Positions 1-11,207 of a DNA stretch of 64,000 nucleotides are shown one piece after another; position 1 is the first letter of the stretch, and each line of letters begins with the position of its first letter. This DNA is from Morella rubra. Lineage: Eukaryota; Streptophyta; Magnoliopsida; Fagales; Myricaceae. Under the pieces are notes generated by a model. The model had not been told where the DNA came from. It ran no database searches and was given only the letters and a program-made list of their open reading frames with translations. The stretch is taken from the NCBI GenBank assembly GCA_003952965.2, contig CM025853.1, positions 24,028,714-24,092,713 of the forward strand. The letters are read 5' to 3'. The position numbers and the translations under genes were made by a program.

Positions 1-1995
1 GGGAGGATTTGCAGATGTTTACAAGGGAGAATTGGGGGATGGGACTCTCATTGCAGTGAAGAAGATGACATCTAATGCAGAGAGTAGCAATATGATCCAT
101 CAATTTCAGGCAGAGCTTGCAGTCTTCACCGAAGTTAGGCATAGGAATTTGGTTGCTATTTTAGGATCCTGTATTAATGGCAATGAGAGGCTTCTGGTGT
201 ACGAGTACATGCCCAAGGGGACGCTAACTCAGCATTTGTTTGAGTGGCGTGAGAAAGGCTACTCTCCTCTTAGTTGGAAGCAGAGGCTTACAATTGCACT
301 GGATGTAGCTCATGGAGTTGAGTATCTCCACAGCTTTGCTCAACAGAGTTTCATTCATAGAGATTTAAATCCATCCAACATACTTCTTGGGGATGATATG
401 AGAGCCAAAGTTGCGGATTATGGCTTGGTTAAGAGCGTGCCTGATGGGCAGTACTCTGTGGAGACACGGTGCAAGGGACATTTGGGTGTCTCGCCCCTGA
501 GTATGCGGGTAAGAAAAGCTCGACATTTCAATGCTTTAGACTTTAGTGTCCTTTAAGTTGAATCAATTAGGATCACCTAGCCATCATATTTACCCGAAAA
601 TTATGGTAATTTTATATTAGATGTGTAGCTTCCCTAGAAGACTTTTGAAATTTCTGTTAAATGCTGTTTAATTAGCTTGTGGAATCTGTAATCATTTGTT
701 GAGACGTCGCAATTAGCAGGGTCATTTTGGTATTGGGCACCCGAGTATGCAAGTCATATATATTTTTTTTTGTCTTATTCAATCACCCACAGTTGTGACG
801 GATAAAAAAAGAAGATAAGTACAATTTTTGCACAAAAATCAAATACGTCGGTAAATTTTAAAAATCATCAAATCAGTCCTTGAGATTTAAAATATTTTCC
901 CTTTAAAGGTCCGTGCCCCAAAGTTTCAATAGATTTTAAACTTACTCGGAAATACATTATTCCAATCGCTCCAAAAGATCAACTCAGGCTTCTAAAAGGA
1001 TTCCAGACATTCGATTCTCATGTACTTTCTTCTTATATTCTCTGTTATGTCTATTGCACCTTGAACGCTTGAAGTCAACTTGAGATCTTTTCTTTTGTTT
1101 CCCAATAGCTACTGGAAGTGCTACAACCAAAGTGGATGTGTACGCATTCGGAGTGGTTTTGGAGCAGCTGATCACGGGTAGAAAAGCACTGCATACTTCT
1201 CTGCCAGATACGACAGATAACAGTTGTGATCTGGTCGCATGGTTCAATAAGGTCCCAATCACCAAGGAGAGGATCCGGCAAGCCATTGATGAAACTATCC
1301 GCCCTGACGACGAAGAGGTCATGGAGAGCATATATAAAGTGGCTGAGCTGGCAGTACATTGCACTGCTTCCAACCGAAACCAGAGACCTGACATGACGTA
1401 TGCAGTCCGCACCTTAGGTCCTCTTGTGGAGCAGTGGATACCAACTACTTGTGAAAGTTCAATGGTGGCTGAGCTGGCAGTACATTGCACTGCTTCCAAC
1501 CGAAACGAGACACCTGAAATGACGAATACAGTCCGCACCTTAGGTCGTCTTGTGTTAGGCCGCCGGCCGCCGTTGCTCTGTTATTGGGTTTTTTTCTTCC
1601 CTTGGTGGTTCAGTTGTTTGCCTTGTACTTGTAGTTCGTTATCTTTCCAAATTTATTTGGCGACCACCTCCAGCTCCATTTCTTCCCTATCTTCCTTTTT
1701 CCTTTTTGAGGTTCATACATCTTACCAAGAAGCTCCCCCCATCTGTACATGTGTGGGTACGAACCACGGTTGTGTTCATGAAAGAAAGACGCAGATGAGA
1801 GCCACGACATTGGCCTAGAAGACATGAGCCTTCCTCGACGATCTCTACAAAGATTGCAAGCAAACGAAGGAACTTCCACGATGTTAAATAGTAATAACCT
1901 GGCCCCAGCCCAACAACCCAATCCTGGCAGAGAGACCATGAAGTTTAGATGAAGTGGCTGAACTGGAAGCAGGACATTCACCAGCTCATGAGCCT
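1..1995 (+). pseudogene. TMK-type LRR receptor kinase pseudogene, 5' part outside the window
   Basis: A decayed copy of the receptor kinase at 13522-17462. It enters the window inside the glycine-rich loop, so the extracellular part lies to the left. Exon 1 homology runs to 508, with a donor at the same place as in the intact gene; the intron (509-1108) is still alignable at its 5' end; exon 2 homology resumes at 1109 after an AG. This is a genomic duplication, not a retrocopy. Damage seen: one base is missing near 470-480, just after the conserved VETR, which breaks the activation segment; the catalytic loop reads HRDLN where the intact gene has HRDLK; the magnesium loop reads DYG instead of DFG. 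In exon 2 a 90-bp stretch coding kinase subdomain XI is present twice (1339-1428 and 1465-1554). About 250 bp of unrelated sequence follows, then the C-terminal SLPQ-like tail (about 1811-1890), then a third partial subdomain XI fragment (1954-1995). An active kinase is very unlikely. Confidence 0.9.
1339..1554 (+). repeat. 90-bp intragenic duplication in the kinase pseudogene
   Basis: Two 90-bp units, 1339-1428 and 1465-1554, each encode VAELAVHCTASNRN followed by a TVRTLG-like stretch. They are in the same frame and separated by 36 bp. The intact paralogue at 13522-17462 has one such unit. The second unit differs at only a few positions, so the duplication followed the split from the intact gene. 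Confidence 0.9.
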
Positions 1996-3066
1996 GGGCA
2001 TGTTCGTTTTTGACGAGATTTTTAGGATTTTAAATATTTTGAGAATTTTTAAGTGATGTTGGAATTGTATTGGTATTTGTATAAAAGTTGTTAAGGTGTA
2101 AAAAAAATAATGATAATTTTTAAAGTTGTTGTTTGTAGATTATTTTTATTAGGATGAGTGAAGAATATAAAATGTAAAATAATATTATTTATTTATAATA
2201 TTTATTAATATGATTTCGAATTTCTTTTTTCTTTTTTTTTATTACGATAAAAATATTATAAAAGGTATTAAAAAAAACAAAGAAGCAAAAAAATAAGAAG
2301 ACAAATTGTGTGTTTGACGCCAACATCTCATTAACAAGCTGACACTTTGTAGGAAAATAGAGGAGACAAATGCCGCAGGTTATTAAATGGTAGTATGAAA
2401 TGACAAAATCACCCTCAACCAAAACTTCAAACTTCATTAAATTATTTGGAGAATTTCGTCCATTCACATGTTCGAATACTTAATGTATTGATTGTGTGGG
2501 GGCCATGTGTTTTTAAAAATCTTGTTTTGCTCTTCGGTTTTGATGTAAATAATGCATGAATGGAGAGTACTTTAATAATTCTGTATAAATATAGCCAGGA
2601 CAAAATAGAAAATTAATGAACTGCATCCTCAAATAAATCATATTTGGTGTGAATTTTTTTAAGTTGAATGCGAATTTTTCAAATTCTACCCAAACAAACA
2701 AGCCCCTAGAGACCAGATGAAAACCTAGGAGAGGAAACGTGTCTTTTGAGACACGTCCCATCAAGAAATTAAAATAAATAAAAATTCATTTAAGTCATTA
2801 AATCTAAATTTTATATCATGATTGTTAAGTTCAAAGCAAAAAGTCCAATATTACACTTGTAATATGTAATTTTGTCCATTTATATCATGACTCTTAATTC
2901 CATTTTATTTATGGAGAATATATTGATTCTCTATATAAAGCAAAACGCGAAGCTCCTCTGAACTGCTTTATCTATAATTAATTTAAACTGAAAAAATCTT
3001 ATTCATATTGTAAATGTAATAGTTGAATATGTTGGCTGTCAAAAATATTTCTATTAATTGTAATAT
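1996..3066. other. AT-rich intergenic stretch
   Basis: Strongly AT-rich sequence with poly-A/T runs around 2100-2300. The open frames on the minus strand (2189-2467, 2513-2764) have low-complexity, unrecognisable translations. I see no gene or clear repeat here. Confidence 0.6.
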
Positions 3067-3718
3067 TGTTGAGAATTGTAGACAACTTGTATTGATTTAT
3101 GGGGAAGCCTTATTGTGAAGGTGTTATGAAGAAATGAAGGTTTTGAAGTGTTCAAGAATATAGTTGCTAGTTGTGGGCTAGCCTCAAGTTTGAAGAATGA
3201 ATATCCTTTGTATTTAGCTAGAATTGAGTCTGAAGTTAACTAACAGAGTAATAGATTGATGGACACAGAAACAAAAATAACCGCCAAGTCTGTTACTTAG
3301 GCAATTACGTTGCAACCATCTTGACACCTATTTAAAGAACCTATTAGATCATTCTCTGTATGATTCAAAGAAAAAAGAGAGAGAAATTGCCATCTAGAAT
3401 AGGATCAAGAATTCTTGAAGAAGTTTGAAGAAGAAAACACAAAGTGCTCCTGAAATTTGTAAATTCCTCTCTATTTTCAAAATAACAAATCACCAAGATC
3501 ACCATGTCCTTGTGAGGATCCCTTGAGAGTTCCAGTGGAAAGCTTATGCGAGTTCGCATAAAAATCTGCTACAAAGAGGTTCAAAGGTTACGAACATGGT
3601 GCGGCTGCACTCCAAGTGTGGCACTTGGATGTCTTACAAATTGGGATATGAGAAATATGCAAAAGGGCTTTGCGCTAAATGTTAGTTATAAAGTTGTGGA
3701 TTCATAGTGGATTAATTT

Positions 3719-4727
3719 TAAGGGTGAGTACCAAAACGGATCATTTCGATTCCGGTACTCGCCAAAACCCAAAATTTCATTCCGATTCCATTACAGTCCA
3801 AAATTCCAGAAAACGGAATCCAGAAATTCCAATTTGACTAAGAGAGGAAGAATTTGAATTCATCTCTAATTCTACCCCGAGTTTTTTACTCACCCCCCAT
3901 ACCCAAAACAAGCACCCTGCACAAATTCTTCAATTTCCAATTTACACAATGTACATGAGACATAATCACTGGCAACAATTCTGCTTAATTTCTTGCTCGC
4001 TCACTCGTCACACATTATTTATAGGAATTTCACTTTGATGGTGAAAAGGTTCTAAACCCTCCCTACACTAAACCCAAATTTCTCTATATCTTCAACAGAT
4101 GACTCCAAAAATTGGCATAAATTAGTCATGCAGTTGCTACATCTAAGAAGTTAGGTTGTACCTTCTTCAGAAAAGGCAACACATGCCGCCAAACATTTCA
4201 TCATCCTCTTCATCCTCTCTTGCTTTTTCCGTCTCACAGTGGTCACTTCTGCCATTGATATCAATAGCACCAACTTCAGTTAACCCAAGGCAATCATCGT
4301 GCTGCATTGCCTGAAAGTGCTCCACCTGAAAAAAGGGCACAAAACCCACATGAGAGAAGGGCTAAAAACCCGTCTGAAAACACGTGGGTCTTCTAGGGGG
4401 AGCAACCATTTGGTAGAAATTAGACTGGGGGGGGGGGGGCTGGATGCAAGCGAGAGGCTTTGAAGAAGACTCTAGAAGAGTCAAGTGAGATTGAAGTCTC
4501 GCGTGTGACCCAGGTAACTTTTTTTTTTTTTTTTAACACCATCAAGGCTCATTCTCAAATGGTGAATTAATTTTTTTAAAAAAAAAAACTTTCGGAACCC
4601 AAAATTCTGGCATTTCTTCCTGAATTTCTTAAAAATGAAATCTGGTTTCAGTACCGGAATAAGCCGGAATCAATACCAAAACCGGAATCAAAATTTTCGA
4701 TTTCCACCGGAAAAATTATCACCCTTA
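3719..4727. mobile_element. Non-autonomous hAT-type element
   Basis: The ends are inverted: left TAAGGGTGAGTACC, right (read inward) TAAGGGTGATAATT. The flanks are an 8-bp near-perfect target duplication, ATTAATTT (3711-3718) and ATTAATCT (4728-4735), the length expected for hAT. Subterminal zones carry repeated CGGAATC-like words, as does the larger hAT at 7447-11207. No transposase is present, so it would depend on another hAT. Its interior has a possible captured exon on the minus strand (4162-4325) and runs of G (about 4429-4439) and T (about 4519-4534). Confidence 0.78.
4162..4325 (-). pseudogene. Possible captured exon inside the hAT element
   Basis: On the minus strand a pyrimidine tract and CAG acceptor (just above 4325) are followed by 164 bp ending in GAAGAAG before a GTACAA donor (4161). 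The open reading starts VEHFQAMQHDDCLGLTEVG and goes on to an acidic EDEEDDEMFGG run. A stop then follows in this frame, while the neighbouring frame continues to the donor as AFSEE, so one small indel is likely. This reads like a real internal exon of a host gene with flanking splice sites. I do not recognise the donor gene. Confidence 0.45.
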
Positions 4728-5276
4728 ATTAATCTAGTGGTGGCCTCACCCGGGATCTTTTTCTCTTTGAAAAGGTTCTTGAAAGAGTTTTCACTTTGCA
4801 GACAAAATTTGGTGTTTTGTTGTGTGCATGTTTGATTATCTCTCTGTGTCTTTATCTCTTAATCTCTTGATTGATTGATTGAATTTGTAGTTTTTTAATC
4901 TTGATTGCTAGGTTGACATCTTGATTGAAAGAATATATGGTTTTGTGTTATTTTGTAATGGAGAAAGATAGAAGTTTAATAATTTGACCTATTTGAAGTG
5001 ATTGAAAGCATATAATAATTCTGATTATAAGTTACGTGTTTAATAAAGGCATAAAAATTGTAATCTGAGTTTGCGTCTTTAAAGATATATATTGATTTTT
5101 AAAGGAGATTATAAAACTATTTTTAAATACATATTCCCTCCTCCTCTAAACTTGATTTTTCAAATATATTACAATCGCTTGATAGGCGAGTATAATTAGG
5201 TCAACAAATCAGGGATGTACTCTTGATTAAATTGCTCTTGCTTTAGTGCAATTACAATGCAAGGTTTCATTAGATA

Positions 5277-6270
5277 TGTTGAAATAAGAGAAAAGAGGAA
5301 GAGAGACATAAAATACTTAAGGTGGTTCGGTCTGGATAGACCTATGTCCACCGTAGAAAGCTTAATAGGCTACATCTTTATTTCTCAAAATGTATTTAAT
5401 TTTGTACATAAAAATGTCTTTTTATAAGACCCAATTTACAAAGAACTTACATTCTTAATCAATGTGGAATTTAGACAATTTATATTCTAACACCCTCACT
5501 CGAACTCAAGATGCAGGTTATTGTCGATACCAACTTGAGTTTGCAAACAAGATGACGATGACGTCTAGAGATGCAAAGCTATGTGACACAACATATGTGG
5601 CAAGACAATAGTTGGTGAGGACAGGTACACAAACAAGATTCACTGCACAGGATGACGACACAAGATCCATTGCACAGGATGACGACACAAGATCTGACAA
5701 GGGTCTGAGCATAGACAAAATTTGTTGCACAAGGCAGTGGCACAAGATTTGACGGGGGTCGAGGAGAGACAATATCTGCTGCACAGGGCAGTGGCACAAG
5801 ATCCAAAGGGGATCAGAGCATAGATAAGATTTGCTTCACAGGGTAGCAACACAAGATCCAACGAAGGTCGAGACAGCGGCACAAGATCCTATGGAGATCT
5901 GGAAACAATGCTTGAAAGTGGCCAAAGAGGGGTAGACGGTTGCCTGAAGATGGCCAGAGATGAGGTGGACGGTTGCCAAAGATGGTGGTCGGTGATGGAG
6001 ACACCAAAAATCGATGAATAGAGGCCCGAATTTTATTTTATTGAAAGAATAATGGGATTGAAGAACCTAGAGGGAAGGAGCCAGAGAATCAATTTAAAGT
6101 ATTAACAGACCAGAAATTGATAGACAAAATGCTCTATACTGCCCAATGAACTACATCTTTATTTCTTAAGGTGTATATTAACTTGTACATAAAATGATTT
6201 TTATAGTACCCAACTCAGAAAAAATTCATATTCTCAACCAATGTAGGACTTAGACAATTTATATACTAGG
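5277..6270. mobile_element. Short element with about 215-bp terminal direct repeats (TRIM-like)
   Basis: Two direct repeats bound this stretch: 5277-5492 (TGTTGAAATAAG to TTCTAACA) and about 6055-6270. The best-matching parts are about 5380-5485 and 6145-6260, with shared words ACTACATCTTTATTTCT-like, TTGTACATAAAA and TTAGACAATTTATAT. The left repeat has TG...CA ends. The right copy is more diverged and I could not find a matching 5-bp target duplication. Between them are about 560 bp with no coding domain, dominated by a tandem-repeat array (5633-5895). This fits a TRIM-like non-autonomous LTR element or the remains of one. Confidence 0.5.
5633..5895. repeat. Degenerate tandem array, units of 27 and about 55 bp
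   Basis: Units start with ACAAGAT at 5633, 5660, 5687 and then at about 55-bp spacing. The first two are 27 bp and nearly identical (ACAAGATYCAYTGCACAGGA). Later ones are 54-55 bp with a shared GCACAGGGCAGTGGC-type end. The open frames across it on the minus strand are by-products of the repeat. Confidence 0.8.
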
Positions 6271-7438
6271 AATGTTCTTATTTTATAACAACTTCAACTG
6301 GAGCAGCTACATAGGCACAAGCTTTTTTAAGGTCGAAGACCCCTCTCCGCGTGAAGTGCTGTACGTCAAAACCCGGAGAACACCGTAGTTTCAGCAGCCA
6401 AAGAATTTCCCAGAGAAGATCCCGTTGTGGGTGAGGCTGAAGGAGCCCTTCTAGCAACAGAGGGGCGATTTGGCTTTGGTCACGCAACTGAACATCTCAA
6501 TGGAATATTGAAGAATAGCAAAAACTATATTGAACAAGCCAGTCAACATCTTTCTAGTTCGAATTTCTGGACTGCACGGAAAATCAAGCGAGATTCAAAC
6601 TTGCAACAAGGGGTCGCAACCACAAACTTGTTTCAGGCATTCCCAACTCTTTGTTTTCTACCATGTATGAAAATTCATTGGGTCTGACCCACCATACACC
6701 TTCTAATCCGCTTTCCTACTGTTAATATATATAACTGTGACAATAATATTATAATCACTATAAAAAATTTTAGGTGATATTTTTATAAATATAATATAGT
6801 AATTTCAGAAGCTAAAATTTCAATTGCTGTCTAAATGGACCGAAATTTTTTTTTGTGTAATATAATATTAAAAAACAAAATATGTTATTTAAAATGTCAA
6901 GACCGGATGATGTAAAGTAAATTTCTTTCTAAAATATAACATATAGTTATGCTCAGAACATTAAAAAATATAAACAATCTCATTTACGGTTTTAAGAATG
7001 TACGTAGAATATTTCACAAAATCATGAGTTAGCCGTTCAGAATAAATAATACCACTTTATGCAAATAATTCCTATTAATGAGTAGCATTCATGGTTTCAA
7101 ATGTTTTAATACCAGCTGTTCTTGTTCTATTTCGCTCGTTGTTAGACCTTTCGAATATTCACGGTTTCAAGTGATAGTTTTAGTTTTGTTTTCTCTTTTT
7201 CTACCCTTTCCGAATCACAAATTTTGCACGATTATCGAACTTCTTTTGCCCTTCAATTTTCTCAGATTCAAAAAAATCGTGCTTATCTTCCTTCTACTTA
7301 CATTATGGTCTTTTTTTTTTTTTGGTATGATTATGGTCCTCTCTCTCTCTCTCCCTCCTTCTTTATGATTTTTATTATATTTCCTTTTGGTATGTTTACT
7401 TTTTTTTTTTCCTGATAAATATCGGACGCTCAAACAAA
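6271..7438. other. Intergenic stretch, no recognised gene
   Basis: A moderately GC-rich part (about 6285-6660) has short open frames on both strands (6427-6687 plus, 6278-6487 minus) whose translations I do not recognise. From 6700 on it is AT-rich with a T-rich zone near 7180-7410 including (CT)n at 7340-7356. Nothing here supports a gene. Confidence 0.5.
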
Positions 7439-7446
7439 CCTACTAT

Positions 7447-10400
7447 TAGGCTTGTAATTCCGATCCGGCTGCCAGCGAAGCTCCGGCTCCGTTTCCGTCT
7501 TTGGTTCCGGGAAAAGGAGCTCCATATCTTTCAGGAATCGGAGCCGGAGGTGATTTTCGGCCACTCCCAGACGCGGAACCGTAAGCTGACGTTTCCACAA
7601 GTCCAGGTGGAAATCCGGTTCCGAGCTTTTTTTTTTCCCCCCCCAATTTAAAACGACGTCGTCTTATTTTAAGTAGGACGATGTCGTTTAACTTTTAAAA
7701 AAAAAAAAAGAGAGAGAGAAAGAAAACGTATGCGTGGATCAAAACTTGCCGTTTTGATCCACGCAAAAATGCCCTAAATCTTCTGACTCTTCCCCTACCC
7801 CCGACCCCGAGCCTTGTCCCAGCCGCCCGCCCGCCCCCCAGGTCACCCTGAGCCCTCCCCCCGACCCCGAGCCCTATTCCAGCCGCCCCCAGGTCACCCC
7901 TTGCCCTGTCCCAGCTGCCCCAGATCACCGAGCCCTCCCACCCCCCTACCCCCTCTCTCTCTGTCTGGCAGTCCGGCCTCCACTAATGCTCTCTCTCTGT
8001 ATGTCTCTCTCTCTCTCTATCTTCCTCTCTCTCTCACGGCTACTGCCTCCACAGCTCCACTGCTGCTCTCTCTCTCTCTTTGTTCTTTGGATATTTGCTT
8101 AGAATCTGTTATGCGAATTTGTTAGTCCAAGTTGATCTGTTTTCATGAATTTGTTATGTGTATGTTTTTATGAATTTGTTATGTGTATGAATTTGGAATT
8201 TGTTATGTGTATGCTTAGTAAATCGTTTATCAGTTTAGTGAATTTGTTATGTGTATGAATTTAACCAACAAATGAGAAAAAAAAAAGATTGCAAAATGCA
8301 AACGCAAGCAAAACTTTACCATTTAAATAAAAAAGGTTCAAATTTTTTCATTTTGTTTGGTTTCTCATATATGTTTGATTGAAAGACTTAGTTCTAGTAT
8401 TTTGTAAGTCATGAAATATTTCTAAATGCGTTGAGGTGTATGTTTAATTGAGGTGTATGTTTGATTGAGATGTATGTTATTTTGTGTCTTTATTTCAGAT
8501 GGATTGTCAAACTCCGATTGCATCTTCGCAATCCACAACCCCAATTTATTTACCCTACCTCAACGGCTACACCTACAATTGGTGAGATACCAATTATAGA
8601 TGTAGAGGCCCAACAAACTGAGACAAGTGACCCTACCCCCAAAAGAAGAAAGGTTTCCAATCCATCCCGATGTGGGAACATTTCACTAGGATACTACCAG
8701 TAGTTGACCCAAACAAACCATTGGCCAAGTGCAACCATTGTGGTCATAAAACTGGGTGTCACCACAAAGATCAAAGGACCTCGGCTATGAGATCCCACTT
8801 GAAGGCTTGTGTAATGTATAAGAGAACTCAAAGTAAATTGGATAGTTCTCTACAAAAATTGACTTTTGATATCAAGGGGCAAGTAGTGGATCAGTGGGAG
8901 TGATGAAGATAGACTCATATAATCCCAAGGTTATTAGAGCTTCTATTGCTAAATTTATAATTGTGGATGAGCTTCCTTTTAGAATAGTAAGTAAGGATGG
9001 GTTCAAAGAGATGATTTATACCCTCGAGCCCCGATTTAAAGTGTCATCTTGAATTACAGTGATGAAAGACTGTATGAAACTTTACTTAGAAGAGAAGGCT
9101 AGACTGAAGGCTAGTATCTTACTCAATAGACTCCGAGTTTGTTTTACCACTAACACATGGACGTCAGTCCAAAACATTGAATTATATGTCTGTCACTGCA
9201 CACTTCATTGATAGTACTTGGAACTTGCACAAAAAAAGATACTTGTTTTCTCTAAGGCGTCAGATCATAAGGGCTCGACAGTTGGGATAGAATTGGAGGA
9301 TTGTATGTTGGAATGAGGGATTGATAAAATCCTTACAATCACTGTCGATAATGCCTCCTCTAATGATACAGCCATTGAACATGTAAAGAGTAGACAATTG
9401 CTTTTGGGGTTTCGGCCTGGAAAATTTGTTTGTAATCATGATTGTTTGCATATGAGATGTTGTGCACATATCTTGAATTTAATTGTGCAAGATGGGTTGA
9501 AGGAGCTGGATGATTCTGTGGCCAAGGTAAGGAACTTGGTCAAGTATGTTAAGTCATCTCCTGGTCGAATGGATGGGTTTAAGAAATGTGTAGCGAAGAG
9601 GAAGTTTCCTAGTGAGGGATTTTTGCAGCTTGATGTTCCTACTCGTTGGAATTCAACGTATATTATGTTAGATGCAGCTGAGAAATATCAGAGAGTTTTG
9701 GAGGATATGTTGGCAGAATATGGGATTCTGATAAGCTTTCTGCATAAGGATGGGCATGGGAGGAAAGGACTGGGTCCCCTTGGATTTGAGGATTGGGAGC
9801 ATGTGAGACATTTTACTAAGTTTTTTGCGCTCTTCTATGAAGTGACGGTTTGAATATCTGCTTCGAATACGGTGATAGCAAATTTATTTTTTGCAGAACT
9901 AGCCAAAATTCATATACATTTGGGAAAATATGCAGCTAGTGGGGATTTGTTCTTGGCAGACATGGCAAAAAGAATGCAAATGAAGTATAATAAATACTGG
10001 GTGATTTGACCAAGGTTAACAGATTATTGTTTGTTGCAGTGGCACTTGATCCACAATACAAGATTATATACTTGGACTTTTGGTTCAAGAAGGCTTTGGG
10101 GGTGGAGTTAGGTGCAAAGATGACTAATCTTGTAAGAGGGACCTTGGATCAGTTGTTTATAGAGTATGCTAATATGGATGGGTCATCTAGCAGTGGGAGC
10201 GTATCTGTAAGTCAAGGCCAGCTTGATTTGGTTGGGTCATCTAGTTCATCAATAAATGATCCTCTTTACATGGAATTCACACAATTTAAGGCACAACAGA
10301 ATTTGCTGGATAGCAAGTCTGAAGTGGAGAGATATTTAATGGAGGATATTGAGCCCAAAGATCCTAATTTTGATATCCTCAATTGGTGGAGAGTGAATGC

Positions 10401-11207
10401 ACCAAAATTTTCCATTCTTGCATGAATTTCTCGAGATGTTCTTGCCATCCCTATCACTACAGTACCTTCAGAGTCTGTCTTCAACACGGGGGGGGTATTA
10501 GATTTTCTTTCGGAGTTCGTTGGCACCAAAGACGGCAGAAGGACTCATTTGTGCTCAAAATTGGTTGACATCCAAGGTCATACATTCTGCTGATGATAAA
10601 GAGGATAACGAATCTAAAGTTACTGATGGGACAGAAGATCCCTCTAGTTATATGATGGATATAGGTATATACAACATTTTACATTTCTACTTTTACTTTA
10701 TTAAAATTTTTTATGAGCTAATTGTTGATACATTTGTTTTTTTGTAAAGTTAATTTCTAATACTGCATTGATCGTGGATGGGTCATACGTGATTGATTGA
10801 TGTTTAATTATGTTATTCATTTCTTACTTGAGTTGATACTTCTAAGTTTGTATTGTAATATTTTGTTATTTCAAGTTTGATTTGAGATTTATTTAATATG
10901 AGATTCTGTGAATTGCATGTTTTTATATTTATTTTTACACTTGTTTGTCAATTACATGTTTTAGGATTTTATTTGTGAATTGTGATGAATGAGTAAAATT
11001 TTCATTTATTTAAAAAAAAGCTTAAATGGGCCGAAAAATATTGCCCAAAAAGTTATCGGAATTCCGCTATCCGCTTCCGCTTTTGCTAAGTCCGCTAAGA
11101 GTCGGAAGCGGAAGCAGAAGCAGAGTCGATTTTAGTCATCCACTAGTTAGCGGACCGGATATTGGAATGTCAAATTCTGCTTCCGACTAATCCGCTATTC
11201 ACCCCTA
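7447..11207 (+). mobile_element. hAT transposon, full length, with degraded transposase
   Basis: A 3761-bp element bounded by a perfect 8-bp target duplication, CCTACTAT, at 7439-7446 and 11208-11215. Terminal inverted repeats are short and imperfect: left TAGGCTTGTAATTCCGAT, right (read inward) TAGGGGTGAATAGCGGAT. Both subterminal regions are rich in short CCGGCTCCG / CCGCTTCCGC-like words, the expected transposase-binding type of sequence. Inside are a C/T-rich leader (about 7780-8090) and a BED zinc finger and hAT transposase coding region on the plus strand (about 8500-10600) broken by stops and frameshifts. The perfect target duplication beside a dead transposase suggests it was moved by a related active element or decayed in place. 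Confidence 0.9.
8500..10600 (+). pseudogene. hAT (RICESLEEPER-like) transposase pseudogene
   Basis: The homology is spread over several frames. An N-terminal part carries a basic KRRK run (about 8500-8660). A BED zinc finger follows (8670-8900), with KCNHCGHKTG then SHLKAC giving the C-x2-C and H/C ligands. Stops occur at 8901 and in the region 9050-9240. The catalytic-domain part is readable at 9300-9853, with CNHDCLHMRCCAHILNLIV and DVPTRWNSTY, both typical of plant hAT transposases. A third segment (10006-10425) ends in the hAT dimerisation region, PNFDILNWWRVNAPKF. The dimerisation tail goes on past a stop (ISRDVLAIPITTVPSESVF) to about 10560. At least four in-frame stops or frameshifts make it non-functional. 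The protein would bind the element's ends and cut and rejoin DNA. Confidence 0.9.

Larger units (their letters stand above)
3067..5162 (+). mobile_element. Possible copia-type solo LTR, split by a nested hAT element
   Basis: The stretch starts TGTTGAGAATTG and ends TTGATTTTTCA, so it has TG...CA ends, and both sides carry the 5-bp sequence AATAT (3062-3066 and 5163-5167). Removing the nested hAT (3719-4727) and its duplicated target leaves about 1.08 kb. The joined text around 3700 and 4735 (a CACCCGGGATCTTTTTCTC-like run and a T-rich tail) resembles the R-U5 part of plant copia LTRs. No primer-binding site, polypurine tract or internal domain is next to it, hence a solo LTR. The flanks are AT-rich and 5 bp can match by chance, so the borders are tentative. 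Confidence 0.45.

Noticed and set aside
5518..6007. Several minus-strand open frames rich in Cys/Leu
   Set aside because: They are readings through the 27/55-bp tandem repeats, which explains their repeating translations.
6278..6687. Opposed open frames at 6278-6487 (minus) and 6427-6687 (plus)
   Set aside because: Neither translation is recognisable and there is no clear splice or promoter context, so no gene is called.
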